Source: Pseudomonas purpurea (GTDB taxonomy: Bacteria; Pseudomonadota; Gammaproteobacteria; Pseudomonadales; Pseudomonadaceae). From it: a stretch of 64,000 nt of DNA. Every line of letters starts with the position of its first letter. Position 1 is the stretch's first letter. The notes beneath the pieces are model-generated. The model saw nothing but the letters and a program-made list of their open reading frames with translations. It ran no database searches and had not been told where the DNA came from. The position numbers and the translations under genes are program-made. The stretch is from contig NZ_CP150918.1 in assembly GCF_039908635.1 (NCBI RefSeq), positions 744,001 to 808,000 on the forward strand, in the 5' to 3' direction. Shown here one piece after another: positions 55,253 through 62,867 of this stretch.

Positions 55253-56191
55253 TCAAGGGGTTTGTTGGCTTGTCTGGTTGCCGCGAATCACTTCCACGGC
55301 GGGGCGTGCGCCCGTCGGGCCGTTGCTGGCCAGGCCTTTGGGTGCGCTGCCGAGGGCCAGTTGGTTGAATTGGGCCAGGCGGCTGTCAGCGGCGCTCAAA
55401 TGGGAAGAGGAGTCGCTTTTGCCGGCCCAGTATTTGGCCAGGCGCTGCTCTTCATTGCTGCGCACCGCCAGGCGCAAAGTGCCGACCTGGGTCGCCAGCA
55501 TCAGCCGGCTCAGCAGTTGTTCGGGCACCGCCAGCACCACGGTTCTTGCCGCCGTGCGGCGTTGTTCCTGTTTGAGTTTGTCTTCGGGGCTCGATGTCGA
55601 GCTGGCCGGCTTGCCATCGTTGGTCAGGCCGAGCTGTTCGCCCACACCAAGGATGCGCAGGGCAGGCACGACAATCTGCGCCGACTGCTGAGGGTTGCTG
55701 ACGTCCTGGCGCAAGAACAGCAGCACGTCGACGTAGTCACCGGGAATCAGTTGCCCGCCCGCACTGATGACTTCGTCAACGGCGACGGCCAGGGCGCGTT
55801 CGTCGCGGTGGATCATCCGCGCCAGTGGCCCGCCCGCCTCGAAACTGTCATCGCTGAGCCAGGTGCCCGCGTTCAGGTGGCGCCACGGGGTGCGGCCAAT
55901 CGCCTGATCGAGGCTGGCGAGGCTGCCGGCGGGTGCGCTACGGAGTTTTTCCAGTGTCAGGTCGGCGGCGGTGAGCGGGGTGAAGGGCGGTACGTCGTGG
56001 AGCAGCACGACCACCGGCTGACGGGTTTGATCCTCCGCCGTGGCGACGGTTTTTTCCACGGCGGTGGGTTGGACAGGAGCGGCCACCGGTGCGGCTTGCG
56101 GTTGACGGCTGAGCACCAGCCCCCAATAACCGGCGATGAGGGCACCGACAAGCAGCAGCACGGCCAGGGCCATGGTGAATCGACTGTTCAT
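55253..56191 (-). CDS. rcpC: RcpC/CpaB Flp pilus assembly protein
   Basis: 312 residues from ATG 56189-56191 with GGGAGAGCCGTC upstream; the longer frame lacks a good start. An N-terminal membrane segment (LAVLLLVGALIAGYWGLVLS) is followed by an SAF/beta-clip domain (VVVLLHDVPPFTPLTAADLT, WLSDDSFEAGG) and the RcpC domain (MIHRDERALAVAVDEVISAG, LIPGDYVDVLLFLRQD). The C-terminus is disordered. RcpC binds peptidoglycan or partners with the secretin RcpA, whose gene should come next but is not intact. It is divergent from flp. Confidence 0.9.
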   Translation of the reverse strand: MNSRFTMALAVLLLVGALIAGYWGLVLSRQPQAAPVAAPVQPTAVEKTVATAEDQTRQPVVVLLHDVPPFTPLTAADLTLEKLRSAPAGSLASLDQAIGRTPWRHLNAGTWLSDDSFEAGGPLARMIHRDERALAVAVDEVISAGGQLIPGDYVDVLLFLRQDVSNPQQSAQIVVPALRILGVGEQLGLTNDGKPASSTSSPEDKLKQEQRRTAARTVVLAVPEQLLSRLMLATQVGTLRLAVRSNEEQRLAKYWAGKSDSSSHLSAADSRLAQFNQLALGSAPKGLASNGPTGARPAVEVIRGNQTSQQTP

Positions 56192-56522
56192 GACGGCTCT
56201 CCCTTTCCTGCTGCATGACCGGCTCGTACATTCCAACGAGATGGCCTCGCAATCAGGCAGCTATGAACATGCAACGATTTCGCTATTTGAAAGTAGTCCA
56301 CGTAGGACGGTTCGCCATTGCCCGTCAAAAAATAAACTGGCGCGATGATGGCCACCTCGATGAGGTTGCCTGCTTACCCATATCAATCGTGCGAGTAATA
56401 CTTTGTGATTAATCAGTTCTTACAGTTGTTGTCCCGGGGTTTGTTGACAATGCTCTGGTGGCACAGAGGAATCATGTTTTGCCTCTGTTACAACTGCGTT
56501 CCCGGCGCAAAGGAGAAGTCGC
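56192..56522. promoter_or_regulatory. Divergent control region between rcpC and flp
   Basis: 331 bp without a gene. It contains AAAGTAGTCCAC (56290-56301), which shares nine bases (AAAGTAGTC) with the palindrome upstream of pprB at 49938. A TTGACA hexamer lies at about 56442 ahead of flp, but no matching -10 box is obvious. A PprB-controlled divergent promoter pair is inferred. AAAGGAGAAG just before 56523 is the flp ribosome binding site. Confidence 0.45.
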
Positions 56523-56747
56523 ATGTTCCTTCACTTCCTGCAGTACCTGTCTATTCGTTTCCAGCTATTCATGAGTAGGACCGAGGGGGCTTCGGCGATT
56601 GAGTACGCATTGATTATTGCGATGGTGGCGCTGGTGGTCATTACGTTCGTTACGCCGATGGGGGACTCGATCAAGCTGACGTTCAACAAAGTCATCACGG
56701 CGCTGGGCGGGTCAGTCGTGGGTGGTGCTCCGGCAAGCGGCAGCTAG
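56523..56747 (+). CDS. flp: Flp type IVb major pilin
   Basis: 74 residues with an excellent ribosome binding site. The prepilin site is RTEG|ASAIEYALIIAMVAL: cleavage after Gly22, Glu at +5 and the adjacent Tyr at +6 typical of Flp pilins. The mature pilin is about 52 residues, with a hydrophobic helix and a short Gly/Ser-rich tail (GGSVVGGAPASGS). It is processed by FppA and assembled by the Tad machine. It is divergent from rcpC and followed by a receiver gene 45 bp later. Confidence 0.96.
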   Translation: MFLHFLQYLSIRFQLFMSRTEGASAIEYALIIAMVALVVITFVTPMGDSIKLTFNKVITALGGSVVGGAPASGS

Positions 56748-56792
56748 ACTTGATCCAACCCGGTTCTTTCCTTCACGCCACAGGTATTGCCT

Positions 56793-57206
56793 ATGAACGC
56801 CTCTTCACTCCCGCGCCAGCAATTGCTTTTGGTGGACGACGAAGAGGACGCACTGCTGGAACTGGCCGAACTGCTCGAAGGTGAAGGCTTCATGTGCTTT
56901 ACCGCTACGTCGGTCAAGCTGGCGTTGCACCACCTCACACGCAACCCGGACATTGCGCTGGTCATCACTGACCTGCGCATGCCCGAGGAGAGCGGCATGT
57001 CGCTGATCAAGCGGCTGCGCGAACACACCTCCCGGCAACACTTGCCGGTGATCGTCACGTCCGGCCATGCCGACATGGAAGACGTCAGCGACATGCTCCG
57101 GCTGCAGGTCCTGGACCTGTTTCGCAAACCCATTTATCACGTGCGCTTGCTGGAAACCCTGAACAACCTGTTTCCACAACCCAGGATGCACCTGGTCAAC
57201 CCCTGA
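56793..57206 (+). CDS. Stand-alone response regulator receiver protein
   Basis: 137 residues from ATG 56793-56795. A single receiver domain: LLLVDDEEDALLELAELLEG, phospho-Asp D60 in LVITDLRMPEESGM, T in IVTSGHAD and K in DLFRKPIYHV. There is no output domain; the last 15 residues are a short tail. It lies between flp and the autotransporter on the same strand, so it may belong to the PprA/PprB phosphorelay or be a separate CheY-like signal carrier. The partner is not shown by the sequence. Confidence 0.85.
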   Translation: MNASSLPRQQLLLVDDEEDALLELAELLEGEGFMCFTATSVKLALHHLTRNPDIALVITDLRMPEESGMSLIKRLREHTSRQHLPVIVTSGHADMEDVSDMLRLQVLDLFRKPIYHVRLLETLNNLFPQPRMHLVNP

Positions 57207-57387
57207 ACCCCTGCTATTTAAAAACTGACGCCGACCGTTTGACGATTAGATGGTGTCGAAATGATGGCTCCTGTACATTTGCCGACGTTTTCTTCAGCAC
57301 CTGGCTGAAGGGTCGGTAGGGATGCCCGGACGAAACGTGTGCGCCTGCTGATGTGCGCCACTTAAATGTTTCGGAAGGGATTCTCAA

Positions 57388-59802
57388 TTGAACAGGTCAA
57401 ACCTGTGCCGCTCGTTGCTGGCACTGTCCGTTGCGGCTGTCGTCGCTCATTCTCCTGCGTTGCGTGCCAATAATCTTGATTACGACCTGGGCAACGGCCC
57501 TCTGGTCGACACCGGTCAATACCACAACCTCATCAACCTCAACGGCAGCTTGAACCTCGTTGAAAGCACTCCGCAGACCCTCACCAGTGCCGCGACATTT
57601 GCCGGGGTGTCGGCGGGTAATGAGCTTACTCATAGAGGTTCGATCACCATCGACGGTGCGACCCATGGCGTGGGCATCAATGTTCTCCAGGGCTCGTCGG
57701 GGGCTTCGCAGTTCAGCTACAACTTTGTGAACGAGGGCACGATCAAGGTCAACGGCCTGGCGAATGCCGGTGATTCGGTGGGCATTTCCCATGCTGGCAG
57801 TGCGATAAATGGCAACTTCATCAACAAGGGTGACATTGCCGTCAGCGGCATGAATGCAGTCGGTGTGTCATTGGTGGACACGACGATGGGCTACGGTATT
57901 CCCCATGGGGGCTCCATCAGTGCGAGCGGCAGCAATGCCCGGGCGCTGTACCTCAACCGTACGTCCCAGACCATGCCCATCTTCAACGAGGGGACGCTGC
58001 GCGCCAGCGGCGCCAATTCTGAAGGCCTCAGGCTTGAAAGTGCGGCTTTCAATCCGCCGGTCGGGGTGAACACGGCCAGTCTTTACAACGATGGCACGAT
58101 CGTCGGGGACAGCATCGGCATCCATGTGCTCAATCAGCCGGCCAATCAGGGGCCGCTGACGCTCCACCATTTCAGTGGCGCGATTGAGGGCAGCCAGGCG
58201 GCGATTCAGGTGGATGATGGTCAAGCTTATTTCTACTGGTTGGGCGGTGTCATCAAGGGCGATCTGCTGGGGCTGACCGGGATGAAAATCAACGGCAACG
58301 TGGCATACGATGGCGCGACCATCAAGGCCGGTTACGTCACCGTGGAAGACCGGCAGCTCAAGTTGTTGCGCCCGCACACCACGATCATCGGCAACTTTGA
58401 CATGGAGTCTGCCGAGTCGAGATTGCAACTGGTGCTGGGCAACGACACGCAGCCGGGTCGCCCGGTGCTGACCGTTACGGGCACGACCGAAATCAGCCCG
58501 GGCGGGCACCTTGAATTGCAGGCGCGCTCCAGTGATTTCCGCACCCCGGCCGGGGGCAATCAATACACCTTGATCCGTTCCGGCCAGTTGATCGGCGGTG
58601 AGAACCTGGCGGTCGTGTCGTCCTCGGCGTTGCTGGAAGTGAGCAGCTATGGGGTTGAAGGCAACGATGTGAAAGCGCTGATCAACGCCAAGTCGAACGC
58701 GGTGATCGAGCAAAACACTAAAAATGGCGGTGCTTCGCCGGACGCTGCCGGGGCGGTGGTTCGGCTGTCGAACGCGGTGCTGGATAAGCTGGATGAGCAG
58801 GACCCGGTGTTCCAGGCCTTCGCCCATGCCGGCACGGATGCAGAGGTGGCCAGGCTTGCCGCGCAATTGGGACCGGACGTCAGCCGTGGCGTCATCCAGG
58901 CGGCCACGCAGAGCCAGATGCTGGTCGCGAACGCGATCACGGCGCGTGCCAGCAATGCCCGTAACGGCTTGGCCTCGGGGGATGCCCTCGCGCAAAAAGG
59001 CCTGTGGTTGCAGGCGCTGAGCAGCGATGCCAATCAGGATGTGCGTCACGGTGTCGACGGCTACGACGCCAACAGCCATGGGATCGCCCTCGGTGCGGAT
59101 GGCCAGTTGAATGCCGAGACAACTCTTGGCGTTGCCTATAGCTACCTCGACACCGACGTTAAATCCGATGCGGGCAGCAAGACTGACGTGAGCGGTCATG
59201 CGCTGACGGTCTACGGTAACTGGACCCACGACAACTGGTTCCTCGACAGCTCGCTGACCTATGGCTGGAACGACAACGAATCCAGACGCTACATCGCAGG
59301 CACGCGCGCCAAGGGTGATTACGACAGTGAAGTGTTCGGTGTGAATGCCCTGGCCGGTTATCGCCTGCAACTTGATCCGCAGTGGCTGGTTGAACCGCAG
59401 ATCGGTGCGCGTTATGCCAATGTCTCGATCGACGGCTACCGCGAGAAGGGCAGCTCGGTGTCGCTGAACGTCGGCAGCCAGCGCTATGAAGTGGGCGAAA
59501 TGGGTATCGGCGCACGGCTTGCCGCAGCATTCGAGGTGGGGCAGGGCAGTCTTGAGCCGAGTGCTTCGGTCATGGCCTGGCACGACTTCATTGGCGACAA
59601 GGCCAACACCACGTCGACCTTTGTTCTCGGCGGTTCGCCATTCACCACCAGTGGCGCGACCCCGGCCCGCGACAGCTATGAACTGGGGCTGGGCGCAACG
59701 TACCGGGTGGGCGCGTGGAGCGTCGGTGGTTCGTACAACTACCTGACCAAAACCGACTTCAACTCGGACACCTTCACTGCCAAGGTGCGTTACGACTTCT
59801 GA
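57388..59802 (+). CDS. Autotransporter with outer-membrane beta-barrel domain
   Basis: 804 residues from TTG 57388-57390, with GGAAGGGA about 8 bp upstream and no better ATG. A signal peptide (CRSLLALSVAAVVAHSPALRA) is followed by a passenger of about 480 residues made of short beta repeats of the 'NxGTIxVxG' kind (FVNEGTIKVNGLANAGDS, FINKGDIAVSGMNAVGVSL, IFNEGTLRASGANSEGLRL). The C-terminal barrel (about 530-804) has GLWLQALSSDANQDVRHGVD, YDANSHGIALGADGQLN and ends in VRYDF with the terminal Phe needed for insertion. No protease triad is evident, so an adhesin-like role is likely. It lies next to the Tad locus on the same strand as flp. Confidence 0.9.
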   Translation: MNRSNLCRSLLALSVAAVVAHSPALRANNLDYDLGNGPLVDTGQYHNLINLNGSLNLVESTPQTLTSAATFAGVSAGNELTHRGSITIDGATHGVGINVLQGSSGASQFSYNFVNEGTIKVNGLANAGDSVGISHAGSAINGNFINKGDIAVSGMNAVGVSLVDTTMGYGIPHGGSISASGSNARALYLNRTSQTMPIFNEGTLRASGANSEGLRLESAAFNPPVGVNTASLYNDGTIVGDSIGIHVLNQPANQGPLTLHHFSGAIEGSQAAIQVDDGQAYFYWLGGVIKGDLLGLTGMKINGNVAYDGATIKAGYVTVEDRQLKLLRPHTTIIGNFDMESAESRLQLVLGNDTQPGRPVLTVTGTTEISPGGHLELQARSSDFRTPAGGNQYTLIRSGQLIGGENLAVVSSSALLEVSSYGVEGNDVKALINAKSNAVIEQNTKNGGASPDAAGAVVRLSNAVLDKLDEQDPVFQAFAHAGTDAEVARLAAQLGPDVSRGVIQAATQSQMLVANAITARASNARNGLASGDALAQKGLWLQALSSDANQDVRHGVDGYDANSHGIALGADGQLNAETTLGVAYSYLDTDVKSDAGSKTDVSGHALTVYGNWTHDNWFLDSSLTYGWNDNESRRYIAGTRAKGDYDSEVFGVNALAGYRLQLDPQWLVEPQIGARYANVSIDGYREKGSSVSLNVGSQRYEVGEMGIGARLAAAFEVGQGSLEPSASVMAWHDFIGDKANTTSTFVLGGSPFTTSGATPARDSYELGLGATYRVGAWSVGGSYNYLTKTDFNSDTFTAKVRYDF

Positions 59803-59817
59803 TGCCCCTGACCGGAG

Positions 59818-59859
59818 GCCGAAGGGGTGCTGCCGGTTTCACGTCAGCACCCTTTCGGC
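59818..59859 (+). terminator. Hairpin after the autotransporter gene
   Basis: 15-bp stem GCCGAAGGGGTGCTG / CAGCACCCTTTCGGC with one G-U pair and a 12-nt loop, 15 bp after the stop codon. No long T-run follows. A second 9-bp inverted repeat (GACCATCGC 59886-59894 / GCGATGGTC 59914-59922) covers the end of the convergent PAAR gene. Confidence 0.6.
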
Positions 59860-59920
59860 GAAGGCGCTTCGATTGAGCCTGGGCTGACCATCGCGGGCGA
59901 GGTCGCTGTGCCAGCGATGG

Positions 59921-60181
59921 TCAACTGCTCGCTTCGCCTTTTGGATTGCTGGCGATCAGGCTCGCACCGCAGGCGGTTTTCATGCCGTGGAGCGCCACGG
60001 CAACACCGCCAACGTCCAGCAGGGCGCTGCCCTCGGCGATGGGAAACACACCTTTGCACAAAGGACAGACGACCTTGTGTCCCACGCCTGACATTGGCTT
60101 GCCGTTCAGGTCGGTCTGGTTGAACGCTTCAAGCACCGTTCCGCCGTGACTGGTCGAATCACCGAGTCGAATGATGTCCAT
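59921..60181 (-). CDS. PAAR domain protein (T6SS spike tip)
   Basis: 86 residues from ATG 60179-60181 with GAGGAACAGAG upstream. The whole protein is one PAAR domain: IIRLGDSTSHGGTVLEAF at the start, then GHKVVCPLCKGVFPIAEG, VGGVAVALHGMKTACGASLI. The histidines and cysteines would bind the structural zinc at the tip. It sharpens the VgrG spike and can carry effectors. No effector domain is fused and no vgrG is adjacent; the small membrane-protein gene lies 44 bp upstream on the same strand. Confidence 0.92.
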   Translation of the reverse strand: MDIIRLGDSTSHGGTVLEAFNQTDLNGKPMSGVGHKVVCPLCKGVFPIAEGSALLDVGGVAVALHGMKTACGASLIASNPKGEASS

Positions 60182-60225
60182 CTCTGTTCCTCAGGGTTGC
60201 CCCGGTTGGTTAGGGTGCTTGTCGA

Positions 60226-60564
60226 CTACCAAAAACGCAGCTCGCCACCCAACATCAGGAAAATCAGGGCCAGCCCGAATTTTCCGAAACACAGCGGGAG
60301 GATCGTCAGCACGGCCTGGACCACAACGGCAGCCTTGTAACCTGGGGACAAACCATGGCGGCCCCAGTACAGCGCATGGAAAATCAGGGTCAGGCCGTTA
60401 GCTGCCCAGACCGCGCCAATGGCCATCAGGTATTCCCCCTGTGCAAGCCGCAGCGCCATAATCAACACGCCGAAGATCACGACGAGGACCGAGCAGACAG
60501 CCAGTTGGGAGGTGTCCGCGTTGATCGGGTTGGTGGCAGGTGGGTGCATTGCGTGTGCGTCCAT
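60226..60564 (-). CDS. Small membrane protein upstream of PAAR
   Basis: 112 residues from ATG 60562-60564; ATG 60547-60549 is an alternative and neither has a strong ribosome binding site. Three or four hydrophobic segments (LAVCSVLVVIFGVLIMALRL, YLMAIGAVWAANGLTLIFHA, AAVVVQAVLTILPLCFGKFG, LALIFLMLGGEL). No family is recognised. It is just upstream of the PAAR gene on the same strand. Small membrane proteins in such places can be T6SS immunity proteins, but no cognate toxin gene is intact nearby. Confidence 0.68.
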   Translation of the reverse strand: MDAHAMHPPATNPINADTSQLAVCSVLVVIFGVLIMALRLAQGEYLMAIGAVWAANGLTLIFHALYWGRHGLSPGYKAAVVVQAVLTILPLCFGKFGLALIFLMLGGELRFW

Positions 60565-60645
60565 GTCAGCGTTACGTAAGTGTGATTGATCAAACCGAAA
60601 AACGGTTCGCAGGACCTTTCGATCCACCGGATTCATTGGTCCTTT

Positions 60646-60804
60646 CTACAGGTCATCCATCCAGTTGTGTTTGGGTTTCTGCTCGGCCAGGAACTCTTCC
60701 AGCGTGAACTCCACGACCTCGAACTCAGTCTTGCCGCAGAGAATGGAAAAGGTGAACTTCAAATTCCTTTGGCGCCTAACAATCCCTGGTCGAAGTGGTG
60801 AACG
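60646..60804 (-). pseudogene. Truncated gene remnant, C-terminal 52 codons
   Basis: A minus-strand frame closed by TAG at 60646-60648 and by an upstream stop at 60805-60807. The translation LKFTFSILCGKTEFEVVEFT followed by LEEFLAEQKPKHNWMDDL looks like a real, structured protein end, but there is no proper start codon or ribosome binding site. The only candidate start is an in-frame TTG. It lies upstream of the small membrane-protein/PAAR pair on the same strand. It is probably what is left of a larger gene, perhaps a T6SS-linked one. The family is not recognised. The rest of 60805-60996 shows only a GC hairpin at 60959-60980. Confidence 0.4.
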
Positions 60805-60996
60805 CTACGCGAGGAAAAGAGACCGTGCCTGACGGGCATCAAGCGTCCTTTCTTGAATAATGTTGAAATATTTTTGCAGCGTGCGAAATAACCCACCGCA
60901 GGTTCCGGCGTCAACTCGAGATTGGTTAGAAAGGGGTCGTTAATTCAGCTGTGCAAGGCGCCCCGCACATGAGCGGGGCGTTCTGATTGCCAAGGC

Positions 60997-62667
60997 TCAA
61001 AGCTGATAACTGAAGCTCAGGCTGTAGCGCGGTCGGCGGTTGTAGGTGTCGAGCGCTTCATCGGACATGGCCTTGGCCACTTCCAGGGCGACGTTGTAGT
61101 ACTTGGCGTCGCCAAAGCGCAGGCCGACGGCGGCGGATGACAGGTTGCTGTCCTTGACCGGCAGCGCGTTGAACCAGGTTTTGGAGCGGTCCAGCACGAC
61201 GTAGGGTTGCAGGATTTTTACCCAGTTCCCGTCGCGGTTGTAGCTGTAGTTGAGCTCATACGCTACGCCCCAACCTTTGTCGCCGGACGCCTGATCATCA
61301 GGGTAGCCTCGGCCGAAGTTCTGCCCGCCGAACACCGCGCGCTCACTGTCGGGCAAGGTGTCGTCGCTCCAGTAGAGCGCGGCGGACAGCACGCCCTGCC
61401 AGTTATCGAAGAACTTGTCGCTCTGTACACCCGACAGCCTCAGGCGCAGGAAGTCCAGGTCGTACTGAGGATTGTTGGTGTTCGCGCCCATGCCGTCGAT
61501 GCCCTGATACAACCCGGCGCTGAGAATGCGCAGCTGCCGTTCGCTCGCTTTGCGCCAGTCGCCTTCGAAGGCGAGGGCGCGGATGTCGGTTTTTTCTTCG
61601 ACACTCAGCGGGTAGCCGATCACTTGGTAGCGGGTCTTGTCATCGACGGCGTACAGCCGCGCACCGGCCGTGAGCAGTTCGTTGGGCGAGGCAATCAACG
61701 GGTGGTTGAAGCCGAGCGAGTAGCGGTCGTTTTCACGGTGCGGTTTGAGTTCAAGGTTGTTGTCCAGTTGCACATGGGTGCCGGGGTCGGCGCGGTAGCG
61801 TGAGCCGGACAGCATCAGTTGCGTGCCCTCGGCATTGAGGAGCTGGCTGTAGTCCAGTCGGTAGTAATGTTCGTGATCATCGCCCGGCGGAAAGAGACCG
61901 CTGAGCGTCAACTGTTCGCCCATGGCGGTGTGCGAGTTGCTGCTGACGCCGAGCAGCGCCTGGGTGCCTTTGCGGTTATCGGCCGTGGTACTCAGGCTGC
62001 TGGTGAACGGTTTACGGCTGGCCTGGGCGATCAGGTACGCCGCGCCGTCGGTGGTGCCGGGCGGCGGCACCTGGGCTTGCAGGGTCACGCCGGGGATGCG
62101 GCTCATCAGCGTGGTGTAGCGTTCGAACGTCTTGTGCGTCAGCGGCCGCTCGGCCTGGAGTTTGGCCACCAGTTTATCGAGCAACCCTTTTACCCGACCG
62201 ATATCGCCTTGCAGTTGATAGTCCTTGATGTAGCCCTCCACCAGCACCACCCGTACCAGGCCTTTATCGAACGTCTGCTGGGGTAGAAATGCATAGGACA
62301 GCAGGTAGCCGTCCTGTTGATAACGGCGGGTGATGCTGCGGGTTGCTTCGATCAGTTCGGCGAGGCTGGTTTCATGACCGAGCAAGGGTTGATAGCGCTG
62401 CGCCAATTCGTTGAGCGGATAGATCGTCCCGCCTTCGATTTGCACCTGCCTGACGCTCACTTTGGTGCTCATCATCAACGGCTGCGCCTGGGCGGCGCCG
62501 GGTTCCGGCACTTGCAGTTGCGGGGCACTGGGGCGATAGGCATCGGCGGGCAGATTGGGTACGGGAAGGTTGCGGATGGTTTCGTTGCTGTTAAGGAAAC
62601 TGGGAAGGGAATCAGCGTGGGTGGATGAACACAGAATGAGGAACAACAAGGAAGCCAAAGCGCGCAT
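60997..62667 (-). CDS. TpsB two-partner secretion transporter (ShlB/FhaC/HecB family)
   Basis: 556 residues from ATG 62665-62667 (MRALASLLFLILCSSTHA, signal peptide), with GGAG 8 bp upstream; the ATG 12 bp earlier itself contains that box. POTRA_2 (about 75-150, VRQVQIEGGTIYPLNELAQR, TRRYQQDGYLLSYAFLPQQT) and a second POTRA (GDIGRVKGLLDKLVAKLQAE) precede a 16-strand barrel. The loop-6 motif is FGGQNFGRGYPDDQASGDKG, and the protein ends in SLSFSYQL. TpsB proteins export a large TpsA partner. No gene with a recognisable TPS domain is seen, but the low-complexity protein upstream on the same strand is a candidate client. Confidence 0.9.
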   Translation of the reverse strand: MRALASLLFLILCSSTHADSLPSFLNSNETIRNLPVPNLPADAYRPSAPQLQVPEPGAAQAQPLMMSTKVSVRQVQIEGGTIYPLNELAQRYQPLLGHETSLAELIEATRSITRRYQQDGYLLSYAFLPQQTFDKGLVRVVLVEGYIKDYQLQGDIGRVKGLLDKLVAKLQAERPLTHKTFERYTTLMSRIPGVTLQAQVPPPGTTDGAAYLIAQASRKPFTSSLSTTADNRKGTQALLGVSSNSHTAMGEQLTLSGLFPPGDDHEHYYRLDYSQLLNAEGTQLMLSGSRYRADPGTHVQLDNNLELKPHRENDRYSLGFNHPLIASPNELLTAGARLYAVDDKTRYQVIGYPLSVEEKTDIRALAFEGDWRKASERQLRILSAGLYQGIDGMGANTNNPQYDLDFLRLRLSGVQSDKFFDNWQGVLSAALYWSDDTLPDSERAVFGGQNFGRGYPDDQASGDKGWGVAYELNYSYNRDGNWVKILQPYVVLDRSKTWFNALPVKDSNLSSAAVGLRFGDAKYYNVALEVAKAMSDEALDTYNRRPRYSLSFSYQL

Positions 62668-62777
62668 AGGACACTCCATGGTCAGACCGTAGCATCGCGA
62701 AAAAATCGTCGATCAGGTGTTCCCGTCAGGTTCTGAAGACGTGATTCGGGGGCAACTGACGTCATGCTCCATCAAAC

Positions 62778-62812
62778 AAAAAGACGGAAGGCTCGCAGGA
62801 ATCTTCCGTCTT
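62778..62812 (-). terminator. Terminator of the Gly/Val-rich gene
   Basis: On the minus strand AAGACGGAAG and CTTCCGTCTT pair around a 12-nt loop and are followed by TTTTTG, about 55 bp after the stop codon of the gene at 62868. It separates that gene from tpsB. Confidence 0.8.
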
Positions 62813-62867
62813 CAACCAAGCGTAGGCGCTGTAGATAAGGCCGTCGAATCGGCCCGGTGCAAAGGGA

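Noticed and set aside
57868..59583. 571-codon open frame on the minus strand
   Set aside because: Antisense to the autotransporter gene, with no ribosome binding site and no recognisable domain.
60586..60801. 71-codon plus-strand gene
   Set aside because: The minus-strand frame in the same place gives a much more protein-like sequence, and the plus frame has no ribosome binding site.
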